Assembly (NCBI RefSeq): GCF_001651035.1
Contig: NZ_LXRG01000110.1
Location: forward strand, 310,001 to 374,000
Reading direction: 5' to 3'
Source: Halomonas sp. ALS9
GTDB lineage: Bacteria > Pseudomonadota > Gammaproteobacteria > Pseudomonadales > Halomonadaceae
Length of the DNA: 64,000 nt
Numbering within the stretch: position 1 is the first letter of the stretch; each line of letters starts with the position of its first letter. Made by a program: the position numbers and the translations under genes. Positions 25,699 through 33,757 of this stretch are shown in pieces. The notes below the pieces were generated by a model that ran no database searches, was not told the origin of the DNA, and saw only the letters and a list, made by a program, of their open reading frames with translations.

Positions 25699-26553
25699 AT
25701 GTCAGATCGCGTGTTGGCAGCTATTGATAGTTCTCAATTTTCAGAAGGTGTGTGTGATTACGCGGCCTGGGCCGCCAAAGCGCTCAACGCCCCGCTCAGT
25801 TTTATTCATACGGTAGATAACCATGTCCAGGTAGCCGAGCCCGATTTAACCGGTAATCTAGGCCTGGGTACCCGGGAACATCTGCTGGAAAAGCTCTCCG
25901 GCATTGAAGAGCAGCATGCGAAGGTTTCCCGTGAACGCGGTCGCCTGCTGTTGGATGCCGCCAAGGAGCGTGCGGCCAACGCCGGTATTGCTGACCTTTT
26001 ATGCTTGCAGCGCAATGGCACCCTGGTGGAAACCCTGGTTGAGAACGAAAAAGAAGTGCGTTTGTTGGTGGTGGGCAAGCGCGGCGAGACGGCGCACCAA
26101 GCCAGCGGCCATTTAGGTTCCAACCTTGAGCGCGTGGTGCGGGAAATGCACCGGCCGATTCTTATGGTGCCCAAACAGTTCACTCAACCGCACAACGTGA
26201 TGATGGCCTTCGACGGCAGTAACACGGCCCGTAAGGGCGTCGAAATGCTGGCCAAAAGCCCACTGTTTGAGGGTGCCACCTGCCATGTGGTGATTGTCGG
26301 TGCAGAAACCGCTGAAAACCGTTCGCAGCTTGCCTGGGCACTGGAAATCCTGCGTGAAGCTGGGCACACCGCGGAAGGAGCCATACGCGCAGGCGAGGTG
26401 GAAGAGACGCTGCGTACCTATAAGCAAGATCACGATATCGATATGCTGGTGATGGGGGCCTATGGTCACTCGCGGATTCGCCACCTGTTAGTTGGCAGTA
26501 CCACCACCACGATGTTGCGTAAGGCGCAGCTACCGGTGTTGATTTTGCGCTGA
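25699..26553 (+). CDS. Tandem-domain universal stress protein (second paralogue)
   Basis: A 284-residue two-domain UspA protein. It shares with the copy at 17116-17973 long identical blocks such as GKRGETAHQASGHLGSNLER and GAYGHSRIRHLLVGSTTT, so the two arose by duplication. Here the gene stands alone, with AAGGAG 9 nt before the ATG and its own upstream direct repeats. It converges on an MFS gene with only 10 bp between the stops and no visible terminator. Confidence 0.93.
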   Translation: MSDRVLAAIDSSQFSEGVCDYAAWAAKALNAPLSFIHTVDNHVQVAEPDLTGNLGLGTREHLLEKLSGIEEQHAKVSRERGRLLLDAAKERAANAGIADLLCLQRNGTLVETLVENEKEVRLLVVGKRGETAHQASGHLGSNLERVVREMHRPILMVPKQFTQPHNVMMAFDGSNTARKGVEMLAKSPLFEGATCHVVIVGAETAENRSQLAWALEILREAGHTAEGAIRAGEVEETLRTYKQDHDIDMLVMGAYGHSRIRHLLVGSTTTTMLRKAQLPVLILR

Positions 26554-26563
26554 TTGAAGAAAG

Positions 26564-27760
26564 CTACTGCTCAGCCGTGATGTTGGATGCTTCCCGTAGT
26601 ACGCGCTGGGCCAGTAACCAACCGGCGATGATAAACCCCAGCATGCCTAATAGAAGTGCATGAAACGGAGCGCCTGCGCTGATGGCTAACCCCAGCACAG
26701 CAGGCGCGATGCCGGTGGAAAATACCATGGCAGCGCTAAGCGCGGAACGTACCCGACCCAGATGCTCAGCCCCCCATAGCTTAATCAACAGGCCAGAGGC
26801 AATCAGCTCCTGCGCGCCCATGGCTAAGCCACCGCCCACCATCAGCGCCCAAATACTGATATTTCCGCCGATGGTTAACGCCATTAGCATGGCGATGGCG
26901 TAGGGCAGCAGGTACAAGCGCGCGAGCTTCACCGGGCCAAGTTTATCTACCCAGCGGCCGCCCAATAACGCCCCTGGGAGTTTGGCGATCCCCATGCCAG
27001 TTAGCGCCAGGGCATAAACGGCCAGCGAGCTATCGAGGGCTGCGGTCAATTGGGCCTGATAAATAAACAGCCCGGTCATGGTGATAGGCAGGGCCATGAG
27101 CAGCGGCATGAGCAGCCAAAAGCGTTTTTCCCGAAAGGGGCGAGGGCCGTGGGGCGTTTGTTTTGTCGGTTTAACGCCCGGTGCGCTGGGCCATGGCACT
27201 TTGAATAGTAGCCACAGCCACGGCAGGGCGATAACGCCACACATCAGCCACCAGAAGGTTTGCCAACTGCTCCAAATAAGCGCAGCAGCTACCAATGGAG
27301 GTAGTAGCGCTTCACCCAGTGGGATTCCCAGGTTAGCCAGCCCAATGGCGCGGCCGCGCATGGTGGAAAACTCACGCGCAGCTAGGGTATTGCCCAAGTG
27401 GGTCAACATACCCTGGCCACATAGCCGTACTATGCCAAGGCCGACTATCCCTAGCCACCACCAGGGCGATAAGGTAAGCAGCACAACGCCGGTTAATAGC
27501 AGGGTTAAAACGATGGCCGCAAAGCGCCGGGGGTTAATCCAGTCAATGGTAGGCCCAAAGCGCAGCATGCAGAACCCCGCTATTAGGGTAACCACGGCAT
27601 AGGCAGTGCCGAACTGGCCAACGCTGAGCCCGAGGCTGTCTGAAAGGGGCGCTTGAAAAAGGCCAATAAAATAGCTCTGCCCAAGGCTAGAGCTAAACAT
27701 TGCTAGAAAAGCGATACTGAGTACGCTGCGGTGATCGCGCAGCAGGGTGCGATAGCCCAT
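26564..27760 (-). CDS. MFS transporter
   Basis: A 398-residue major facilitator protein with twelve predicted membrane segments and a central loop near 200 (KVPWPSAPGVKPTKQTPHG). The N-half loop between helices 2 and 3 reads RFGPTIDWINPRR, a variant of the MFS signature, and the matching C-half loop is GGRWVDKLGPVKLAR. AAGGGA lies about 9 nt before the ATG. No substrate can be inferred, and no regulator is adjacent. Confidence 0.9.
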   Translation of the reverse strand: MGYRTLLRDHRSVLSIAFLAMFSSSLGQSYFIGLFQAPLSDSLGLSVGQFGTAYAVVTLIAGFCMLRFGPTIDWINPRRFAAIVLTLLLTGVVLLTLSPWWWLGIVGLGIVRLCGQGMLTHLGNTLAAREFSTMRGRAIGLANLGIPLGEALLPPLVAAALIWSSWQTFWWLMCGVIALPWLWLLFKVPWPSAPGVKPTKQTPHGPRPFREKRFWLLMPLLMALPITMTGLFIYQAQLTAALDSSLAVYALALTGMGIAKLPGALLGGRWVDKLGPVKLARLYLLPYAIAMLMALTIGGNISIWALMVGGGLAMGAQELIASGLLIKLWGAEHLGRVRSALSAAMVFSTGIAPAVLGLAISAGAPFHALLLGMLGFIIAGWLLAQRVLREASNITAEQ

Positions 27761-27790
27761 CGTAACGTTCCCTTCGCGATCAAATAATTA

Positions 27791-27832
27791 GTAGGTTAAC
27801 GATTGTTGGTTAATGATTGTAGGCTAACTGGA
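27791..27832. repeat. 14-bp tandem repeat, three copies, before DksA-like gene
   Basis: Units GTAGGTTAACGATT, GTTGGTTAATGATT and GTAGGCTAACTGGA follow each other at 27791, 27805 and 27819. They lie in the short gap upstream of the DksA-like gene and the third unit merges into its SD. Confidence 0.65.
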
Positions 27833-27839
27833 GGCGCAG

Positions 27840-28181
27840 ATGAATCACCCTGAGGTGGATATAGCCGTTATCCGTGAGAAATTGCTGTCGCTAGATGCCA
27901 CGCTGCGCGAGGAAAGCGCCAGCAGTGAAGACTCCCGGGATACGGTGATGTTGGATCAAACGTCGGTAGGGCGGCTGTCGCGGATGGATGCGATGCAGGG
28001 GCAGGCGATGGCTAAAGCAGGCGAGCAGCGCCGCCAGTTAAAGCTGAAGCAAATTGCCTCTGCCCTGCAACGCATTGACAGTGAAAGCTTTGGTGAGTGT
28101 ATCGAGTGCGGCGAGTGGATTGGAGCCAAACGCCTCACCTGGGATCCGTTAGTGCTTAAGTGTATTGAGTGTGCTGATTAA
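27840..28181 (+). CDS. TraR/DksA-family zinc-finger protein
   Basis: A 113-residue protein with an N-terminal coiled-coil half and a C-terminal four-cysteine zinc finger (CIECGEWIGAKRL...LKCIEC, about 89-112). The family binds the RNA polymerase secondary channel and alters initiation together with ppGpp. It is shorter than true DksA (about 150 residues). The tip acidic residues of DksA (DxxDxA) appear as SRMDAMQGQAMA, so one aspartate is kept. GGAGG is 5 nt before the ATG. A tandem repeat follows the stop directly. Confidence 0.92.
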   Translation: MNHPEVDIAVIREKLLSLDATLREESASSEDSRDTVMLDQTSVGRLSRMDAMQGQAMAKAGEQRRQLKLKQIASALQRIDSESFGECIECGEWIGAKRLTWDPLVLKCIECAD

Positions 28182-28182
28182 T

Positions 28183-28266
28183 CCTTAAAACTTAGTCCTC
28201 AAAACTTGATCCTTAAAACTTGGTTCTTAAAACTTGGTTCTTAAAACTTAGCCCTGAGACCTTAGC
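28183..28266. repeat. 14-bp tandem repeat, six copies
   Basis: Six head-to-tail units: CCTTAAAACTTAGT, CCTCAAAACTTGAT, CCTTAAAACTTGGT, TCTTAAAACTTGGT, TCTTAAAACTTAGC and a decayed CCTGAGACCTTAGC. It fills the whole gap between the converging stops of the DksA-like gene and leuA. No hairpin terminator is present in the gap. Confidence 0.85.
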
Positions 28267-28269
28267 CGC

Positions 28270-29955
28270 CTAGGCTTCGGCAGCCGCTTCTTTATGCTGG
28301 CGCTTTTCCACTGTTAGGGCTGAGTTAATGCCTGACAGCAGCGCTTTGAGCGATGCGCTTACTGTGTCGCTATCCTCGGCCACCGCACAGAGCCGCTGGC
28401 CATCGATATTGAGCTGAACGAAGGCGATCGCATTGGCTTCGCTGCTGGCACCCAGCGAGTGCTCGCTGTAATCGATAATCCCCACGCTGCTGCCGGAGTG
28501 GCGCTGCCATGCATCGGTAAACGCGGACATGGCACCGTTCCCTTTGCCTGAGAGGCGCAGCGTTTCGTTACCCTGTTGCAGCGTGACCTCAATGCCTTCC
28601 TGCTGACCTTTGGAAAGCCGATAGTCGACAAGCGTGAGCGGCGCCTCTTGAGTGAAATTATCGAACATCACCTGGCGAATTATTTCGCTGGAAAGCTCGC
28701 TGGCGCGCTGTTCGCTCTCTTGCTGCACGTAAGGCGCCAAGGCGAGCATCATCCAGCGCGGGAGGTTGATGCCGTAATCGCGCTCCAGCAGGAAAGCCAT
28801 GCCGCCCTTGCCGGACTGACTGTTGACGCGAATCACCGCCTGGTAGTCGCGGCCGATGTCATGGGGATCGATGGGCAGATACGCCACTTGCCAGGGCTCG
28901 TCGGGCTTTTGATGCTTGAGGGACTTACGAATCGCATCCTGGTGGCTGCCCGAGAAGGCGGTATACACCATTTCACCTACCCAGGGGTGGCGCGGGTGCA
29001 TGGTAATACCGGTGCACTCGTGAACCACCTGAATGATTTCATCGGGGTTGGAGAGATCCAGTTGCGGGTCGATGCCTTGGCTATAAAGGTTCATGGCCAG
29101 GGTAACGATATCCATATTGCCGGTACGCTCGCCGTTGCCCAGTAGGGTGCCTTCCACCCGCTCGGCACCCGCTAGCAGGGCGAGTTCAGCCGAGGCGACG
29201 GCGCCACCGCGGTCATTATGGGTGTGCACCGAGATAATTACGCTGTCGCGGCGGCTGATATGCTGGCAGAAGTACTCTATCTGATCGGCGTGATGGTGCG
29301 GCCCCGCCACCTCCACCGTGGTGGGCAGGTTGAGAATACACTTGTTATCCGGCGTTGGCTGCCAGACATCCATCACCGCTTCGCATATCTCCAGCGAGAA
29401 ATCGATCTCGGTACTGGAAAAACTCTCTGGGGTGTATTCGAAACACCATTCAATGTCTGGGTACTGATCGGCGTAGGTTTTGACCCAGGTGGCCCCTTGC
29501 ACCGCGATATCGACAATCCCGGCGCGATCCATCTCAAACACCCGCTCGCGCTGAATGGTCGAGGTAGAGTTATACAAGTGAACAATGGCGCGCTTGGCGC
29601 CGACCAAGGAGGCAAAGGTCTTTTCGATCAGGTGTTCACGGCACTGCACCAGTACCGCAATGGTGACGTCATCGGGAATTTGATTCTCTTCGATCAGCCA
29701 GCGCACAAAGTCGTAGTCGGGCTGGCTGGCGGAAGGAAAGCCGACCATGACTTCTTTGATACCCACTTTAACGATCTGCTGCCAGAAGCGCTGCTTCTGC
29801 TCAACGGTCATCGGCTCAAGCAGCGCCTGATTGCCGTCGCGTAGGTCTTCGCTCACCCAGATCGGGGCGTGATCTAGATCACGATCCGGCCATTGGCGAT
29901 TGAAGGCAGGCACACGGGGCGCAGGACGATATTTGCGATGATCGAAAGCAGACAT
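28270..29955 (-). CDS. leuA: 2-isopropylmalate synthase
   Basis: First committed step of leucine synthesis: condenses 2-oxoisovalerate and acetyl-CoA. The 561-residue protein is of the longer LeuA type 2 form. The HMGL-like barrel (about 25-330) shows SEDLRDGNQAL for substrate and metal binding and SVHTHNDRGGAVASAELAL with the metal histidines. The regulatory domain (about 425-540) that binds leucine follows. AGGA lies 8 nt before the ATG. Divergent from an Lrp-type regulator. No leucine leader peptide was found upstream. Confidence 0.96.
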   Translation of the reverse strand: MSAFDHRKYRPAPRVPAFNRQWPDRDLDHAPIWVSEDLRDGNQALLEPMTVEQKQRFWQQIVKVGIKEVMVGFPSASQPDYDFVRWLIEENQIPDDVTIAVLVQCREHLIEKTFASLVGAKRAIVHLYNSTSTIQRERVFEMDRAGIVDIAVQGATWVKTYADQYPDIEWCFEYTPESFSSTEIDFSLEICEAVMDVWQPTPDNKCILNLPTTVEVAGPHHHADQIEYFCQHISRRDSVIISVHTHNDRGGAVASAELALLAGAERVEGTLLGNGERTGNMDIVTLAMNLYSQGIDPQLDLSNPDEIIQVVHECTGITMHPRHPWVGEMVYTAFSGSHQDAIRKSLKHQKPDEPWQVAYLPIDPHDIGRDYQAVIRVNSQSGKGGMAFLLERDYGINLPRWMMLALAPYVQQESEQRASELSSEIIRQVMFDNFTQEAPLTLVDYRLSKGQQEGIEVTLQQGNETLRLSGKGNGAMSAFTDAWQRHSGSSVGIIDYSEHSLGASSEANAIAFVQLNIDGQRLCAVAEDSDTVSASLKALLSGINSALTVEKRQHKEAAAEA

Positions 29956-30116
29956 TGTGAACTTCCTGAAAGTAGTGGTCTTCCTGAAATAACCGTTTTA
30001 TGGATCGCGGCTGCTTGTGGCGGCCGTACTGAGTGATTGGCTGCTTTTGGCAACGGGTACAGTGTAAAGGGTTTGCTGCGCTAGGTTCTTGCGAAGATAG
30101 GGTGTGTAAGGCAATA

Positions 30117-30157
30117 TTTGGCAGGAAGTTTCTTCTATATTTTATTTTTTGGCAGGA
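30117..30157. promoter_or_regulatory. Direct repeat between leuA and Lrp-type gene
   Basis: TTTGGCAGGA occurs at 30117-30126 and again at 30148-30157, 31 bp apart, about three helical turns. The second copy contains the SD (CAGGAG) of the Lrp-type gene, so part of the match could be coincidental. Possible in-phase Lrp-type autoregulatory sites. Confidence 0.35.
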
Positions 30158-30167
30158 GATGCCTTTT

Positions 30168-30653
30168 ATGTCGATATCGCCACTGGTGTTGGATCGTTTT
30201 GATCGCCATATCTTGGATATTCTCCAGCAAGAGGGGCGCATCAGTAACCAGGAGCTGGCTGATCGAATCGGGCTTTCGCCTTCGCCCTGTTTGCGCCGGG
30301 TGCGGGCCTTGGAAGAGCACGGTTTAATACTGCGCTACCGCGCGGAGGTCGATACCCGCCAACTGGGCTACCAGCTAATGGCGCTTCTGCATATTTCCAT
30401 GGATCAACACACGCCGGAGCGCTTCGATAATTTTGAACGCCATATTCGCGAGATACCTAACGTTGTCGAGTGCCTGATCATTACCGGCCAGGCGGCTGAT
30501 TTTCAGCTCAAAATCCTGGTGCGCGATATGGACGACTATCAACATCTGCTTCTACATGTGATTAATCGTATCGAGGGCGTGACCGGCGCCCATACCAGTT
30601 TTGTATTGCGGCGGGTATTTGAACATCGTCCGGTACCGACGGATCGGGTTTGA
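30168..30653 (+). CDS. Lrp/AsnC-family transcriptional regulator
   Basis: A 161-residue regulator with an N-terminal HTH (about 8-60; LDILQQEGRISNQELADRIG, LSPSPCLRRVRALEEHG) and a C-terminal RAM ligand-binding domain (about 75-150; VVECLIITGQAADFQLKILV). The start at 30168 is chosen because GGAG lies 9 nt upstream; the ATG at 30159 touches that SD. Divergent from leuA with about 210 bp between the starts, so it may control leuA and itself. The effector is probably an amino acid, by family. Confidence 0.92.
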   Translation: MSISPLVLDRFDRHILDILQQEGRISNQELADRIGLSPSPCLRRVRALEEHGLILRYRAEVDTRQLGYQLMALLHISMDQHTPERFDNFERHIREIPNVVECLIITGQAADFQLKILVRDMDDYQHLLLHVINRIEGVTGAHTSFVLRRVFEHRPVPTDRV

Positions 30654-30725
30654 AAAACGTGCCATAGCCAACCACCGGTGTGGCGGTTTAGACTGCTTTT
30701 TTTCAACCTGTTAGGAGTTTGCACT

Positions 30726-31082
30726 ATGACTATTCAACGTTACGATACAAAAGCCCGCATGAGTCGTGCGGTAATTCACCAGGGCGTGGCTTATCTGTGT
30801 GGCCAAGTGACTGGCCCTGAGGCCCGTGACGGTGATATCACGGCCCAAACCGAAAGCATGCTGGCGCGGGTGGATGCGCTGCTGAAAGAGATCGGTTCAA
30901 GCCGTGAGCAGCTGCTTAGCGCGACGATTTATCTTAAGCATGGCAGCGACTTTGCCGCGATGAATGAGGTATGGGACAACTGGGTGCCAGAAGGCTACGC
31001 CCCAGCGCGCACCTGCGTATGCGCGCCACTGCCCGCTGATGAGCTTAAAGTGGAAATTACCGTGACTGCCGCAGTGAGCTAG
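30726..31082 (+). CDS. RidA-family deaminase (YjgF/UK114)
   Basis: A 118-residue RidA protein. Family members hydrolyse reactive enamine/imine intermediates made by PLP enzymes such as threonine dehydratase. The catalytic arginine and motif appear in [22 protein letters not shown] near the C-terminus, and the N-terminal segment reads [16 protein letters not shown] is 8 nt before the ATG. It follows the Lrp-type gene by 72 bp on the same strand, which suits a link to branched-chain amino acid metabolism with nearby leuA. Confidence 0.92.
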   Translation: MTIQRYDTKARMSRAVIHQGVAYLCGQVTGPEARDGDITAQTESMLARVDALLKEIGSSREQLLSATIYLKHGSDFAAMNEVWDNWVPEGYAPARTCVCAPLPADELKVEITVTAAVS

Positions 31083-31121
31083 CCCCTCACACCTCACCAT
31101 TCACCCCTCACTATTTTCCAT

Positions 31122-31985
31122 TCACTTCCCAGGCTTTTCCACCGGAAAGCGGGTATCGCGCAGGCTGTCTTTGATTTTCTTAAGGTGGGGTAAAAAGTCT
31201 TCACCACGCCTTAATGTCACCCCAGTGGCCAGCGCATCAATCAGGGTTAGCTGAATCACTCTCGAAGTCATCGGCATGTAGTGGTCGGTGTCTTCGGGAG
31301 TGGCGACTTCAAGCGTGGCGGTACACTCGCTAGCCAGCGGTGAATTGGGCGCGGTAATACCAAGAACGACCGCCCCGGCATCCCGCGCCAAACGGGCGAT
31401 ATCCACCAGCTCCCGGGTGCGTCCGGTGTAGGAGATAATCACCACCACATCCCCGGTATGGCAGGCGGCGGCGACCATGCGCTGCATCAACACATCAATA
31501 TAGGCCATCACCGGCAGGTTGAAGCGGAAGAACTTGTGCTGGGCATCCTGGGCCACCGCCCCGGAGGCGCCCAGGCCAAAAATGTGGATCTGCTTGGCCT
31601 GGGTGAGGTAGTCGACCATGCGTTCGACGGCGCCCATATCGATTTCGCGCTGGGCTTCATCAAGCGCGGCGATGGTGGCGCCAAAAATTTTGTGGGTGTA
31701 CTGGGTGGCAGAGTCACCGGGCTCCACCGCACGGGTTACATAGGGCGTGCCACCGGCTAAGCTCTGGGCCAGTTTAATTTTGAAATCGGGATAGCCCTTG
31801 GCACCAAAGTTACGGCAAAAGCGGTTAACCGTGGGTTCGCTGACGCTAGCCGCCTGAGCGAGGCTGGCAATGCTTAGGCTGGTGGCGACCGTCGGGTCTT
31901 CAAGAATTACATTGGCGACTTTACGCTCCGAGCGGTTGAGTTCTTCTAAACGTTCGCGTAAGCGGTCAAGTAAGTCATGAGCCAT
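31122..31985 (-). CDS. hexR: HexR-like RpiR-family regulator
   Basis: A 287-residue regulator with an N-terminal RpiR HTH (about 1-77; [25 protein letters not shown]) and a C-terminal sugar isomerase (SIS) domain (about 120-250; [38 protein letters not shown]). It closely resembles Pseudomonas HexR, which represses zwf/edd-type glucose catabolism genes and senses 2-keto-3-deoxy-6-phosphogluconate. No glucose genes adjoin it. Its ATG overlaps the stop of the phosphodiesterase gene (TAATG), so it is translationally coupled as third gene of the operon. Confidence 0.85.
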   Translation of the reverse strand: MAHDLLDRLRERLEELNRSERKVANVILEDPTVATSLSIASLAQAASVSEPTVNRFCRNFGAKGYPDFKIKLAQSLAGGTPYVTRAVEPGDSATQYTHKIFGATIAALDEAQREIDMGAVERMVDYLTQAKQIHIFGLGASGAVAQDAQHKFFRFNLPVMAYIDVLMQRMVAAACHTGDVVVIISYTGRTRELVDIARLARDAGAVVLGITAPNSPLASECTATLEVATPEDTDHYMPMTSRVIQLTLIDALATGVTLRRGEDFLPHLKKIKDSLRDTRFPVEKPGK

Positions 31986-33757
31986 TAACGGTCTCCGAAG
32001 GGGGGGATGGAAAGTGGAGGTGTAGAAAGCAGTGGCTTCCATTCGCTACACCAGGTCACAAATGCCTCAGCGGGCAGCGGGCGGGCGTAGAAGTAACCTT
32101 GCGCGGCTTCGCAGCCGATAGAGCTTAAATAGGCCGCCTGGGCTGAGGTCTCGATGCCTTCCGCCACCACATCGCAGCCCACGCTGTGGGCCAGCTGGGT
32201 AATGGTGTGGGCCAGTTGGCGATCAATCGCGCTGGTTTCCAGATCCATCACAAAGGCACGATCGATTTTCAGCGTCGAAAACGGTAGCGTTTTAATATAC
32301 GCCAGTGACGACTGACCGGTACCAAAATCGTCGATGGCGACGGCAATATTCATTTCGGCCAATTGGGCAAGCTGCTGGCGAGCGTGATTCATATCGCTCA
32401 TCAGACCCGATTCGGTCACTTCCAAGGCCAAAAAGCGTTGGGGAATTTGCCGCTGCTCTAGGCGAGCAAGCAATTGATGGGCAAAGTCTTTGCGGCTCAA
32501 TTGGCGCGCGGCTACATTCACCGCGATATGAAAATCGTCATTGAGCAGCCCTTGTGCCCGCCAGAGGCTGATGTAGCGCATGGCTTCATCTAGCACCCAG
32601 TCGCCGATCGAGAGAATATCACCACTGGCCTCGGCCAGCGGAATAAATTCGCCGGGAGAGATAAGCCCGAATTCCGGGTGCTGCCAGCGCAGCAGCGCTT
32701 CTGCGCCCAGAATTTTGTGGTCAGCTAGCGATAGTTTGGGCTGGAAGGCGAGTGACATCTCGCCGCGCTCGGTGGCACCGCGAATCGCCTGTTGCAGTTG
32801 CAGCCGGTGGCGTTGCTTGGTCTCAAGCGCCGGCGTGTAGAGTTGAACCTTGAGCGATTCCAAAGACGGCAGCGCTAACGCCGCCATATGTACCAACCGT
32901 TCTGTCTCAAAATAGCCTGCTTCGGCGCTAATGCCGATACGTGCACTGAGGGGAAGTAAAAGCTCCTCCAGCGCCTGATCCTGATCGAAACAGTCAAGCA
33001 GTTTCTCGGCCAGGTGCAACAGCGTGGTTGGGTTTGCTGTGGGGGAAATGACCAGCAGCTCGCTTCCCCCCCATAAGCCGAGCAGATACTCGACGTCGAG
33101 CTGTTGACGAAGCCGTTGGCTAATGAGTCGCAGCAGTTGGTCGGCCACCCGGTAGCCATGCAAGCGCACCACATCATCGAGCTTATCAATAGCGATAAAC
33201 AGTAGCCCAGTGCCCGAGGCCTGGAGAGCAGCAGCGTACAGCGCTTGGCTTAACCCACGTCGGTTGGGGAGCTGGGTAATGGGGTCTGTGCGAGACTGGC
33301 GGTCTAACTCTTGAGTGCGCTTGGCAACCATTAGCTCTAGGGTGTCGACCTGCTTCTCGCGCACCTGATAGCGGTGCTCAATGTTTAAGGTGTTGCGTAT
33401 GCGTTGTAATACTTCATCCTGCTTAAACGGTTTGGTGATGAAATCACGTACGCCCATACTCAGGGCCCGCTGGCGGGTTGTGTCATCAATTTGCGCCGTT
33501 AGCACGATAATCGGCGGCATCTGCTCGGCGAAGTATTCACTTAATTCTTCAATCACCGCGTAGCCGTCTAGGTGCGGCATACGGATATCCAGCAGCAGTA
33601 GATCCGGCAACTGCCGCTGGCAGTGAGCAAGCACCTGACGTGGGTCGTTGATACCATGGATGTTCTCGAAGCCATACTCGTCAAGAAGATCAAACATGAG
33701 TTCAATGTTAACCGTGCTGTCATCCACTATGAGCAGGTGTTTTTCAGTAAGGCTCAT
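31985..33757 (-). CDS. Response regulator with degenerate GGDEF and EAL domains (c-di-GMP phosphodiesterase)
   Basis: A 590-residue cytosolic protein. The receiver domain (about 5-125) shows IVDDSTVN, the phospho-acceptor LLLLDIRMP and the FITKPF lysine. A coiled-coil linker leads to a GGDEF domain (about 165-305) whose active site reads WGGSE instead of GGDEF, so cyclase activity is unlikely. The EAL domain (about 325-570) keeps EALLRWQHP, an NVAARQL loop, EVTES and IDDFGTG, so c-di-GMP hydrolysis is expected. Its ATG overlaps the stop of the histidine kinase gene by 4 bp, so the two form a cognate pair. Confidence 0.92.
   Translation of the reverse strand: MSLTEKHLLIVDDSTVNIELMFDLLDEYGFENIHGINDPRQVLAHCQRQLPDLLLLDIRMPHLDGYAVIEELSEYFAEQMPPIIVLTAQIDDTTRQRALSMGVRDFITKPFKQDEVLQRIRNTLNIEHRYQVREKQVDTLELMVAKRTQELDRQSRTDPITQLPNRRGLSQALYAAALQASGTGLLFIAIDKLDDVVRLHGYRVADQLLRLISQRLRQQLDVEYLLGLWGGSELLVISPTANPTTLLHLAEKLLDCFDQDQALEELLLPLSARIGISAEAGYFETERLVHMAALALPSLESLKVQLYTPALETKQRHRLQLQQAIRGATERGEMSLAFQPKLSLADHKILGAEALLRWQHPEFGLISPGEFIPLAEASGDILSIGDWVLDEAMRYISLWRAQGLLNDDFHIAVNVAARQLSRKDFAHQLLARLEQRQIPQRFLALEVTESGLMSDMNHARQQLAQLAEMNIAVAIDDFGTGQSSLAYIKTLPFSTLKIDRAFVMDLETSAIDRQLAHTITQLAHSVGCDVVAEGIETSAQAAYLSSIGCEAAQGYFYARPLPAEAFVTWCSEWKPLLSTPPLSIPPFGDR

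Noticed and set aside
28576..29145. Plus-strand frame of 189 codons, also within leuA
   Set aside because: Same reason: antisense shadow of the leuA reading frame.
29218..29844. Long plus-strand frame of over 200 codons inside leuA
   Set aside because: It is antisense to an intact, highly conserved leuA and has no SD or family similarity; a by-product of GC-rich codon use.
29956..30167. Leucine-rich leader peptide and attenuator for leuA
   Set aside because: No short frame with a leucine codon run and no paired hairpin with a T-run were found on the minus strand.
32875..33189. Possible second frame in the phosphodiesterase gene, hinting at a frameshift
   Set aside because: The main frame is uninterrupted through all domains; the degenerate GGDEF is a substitution, not a frameshift.
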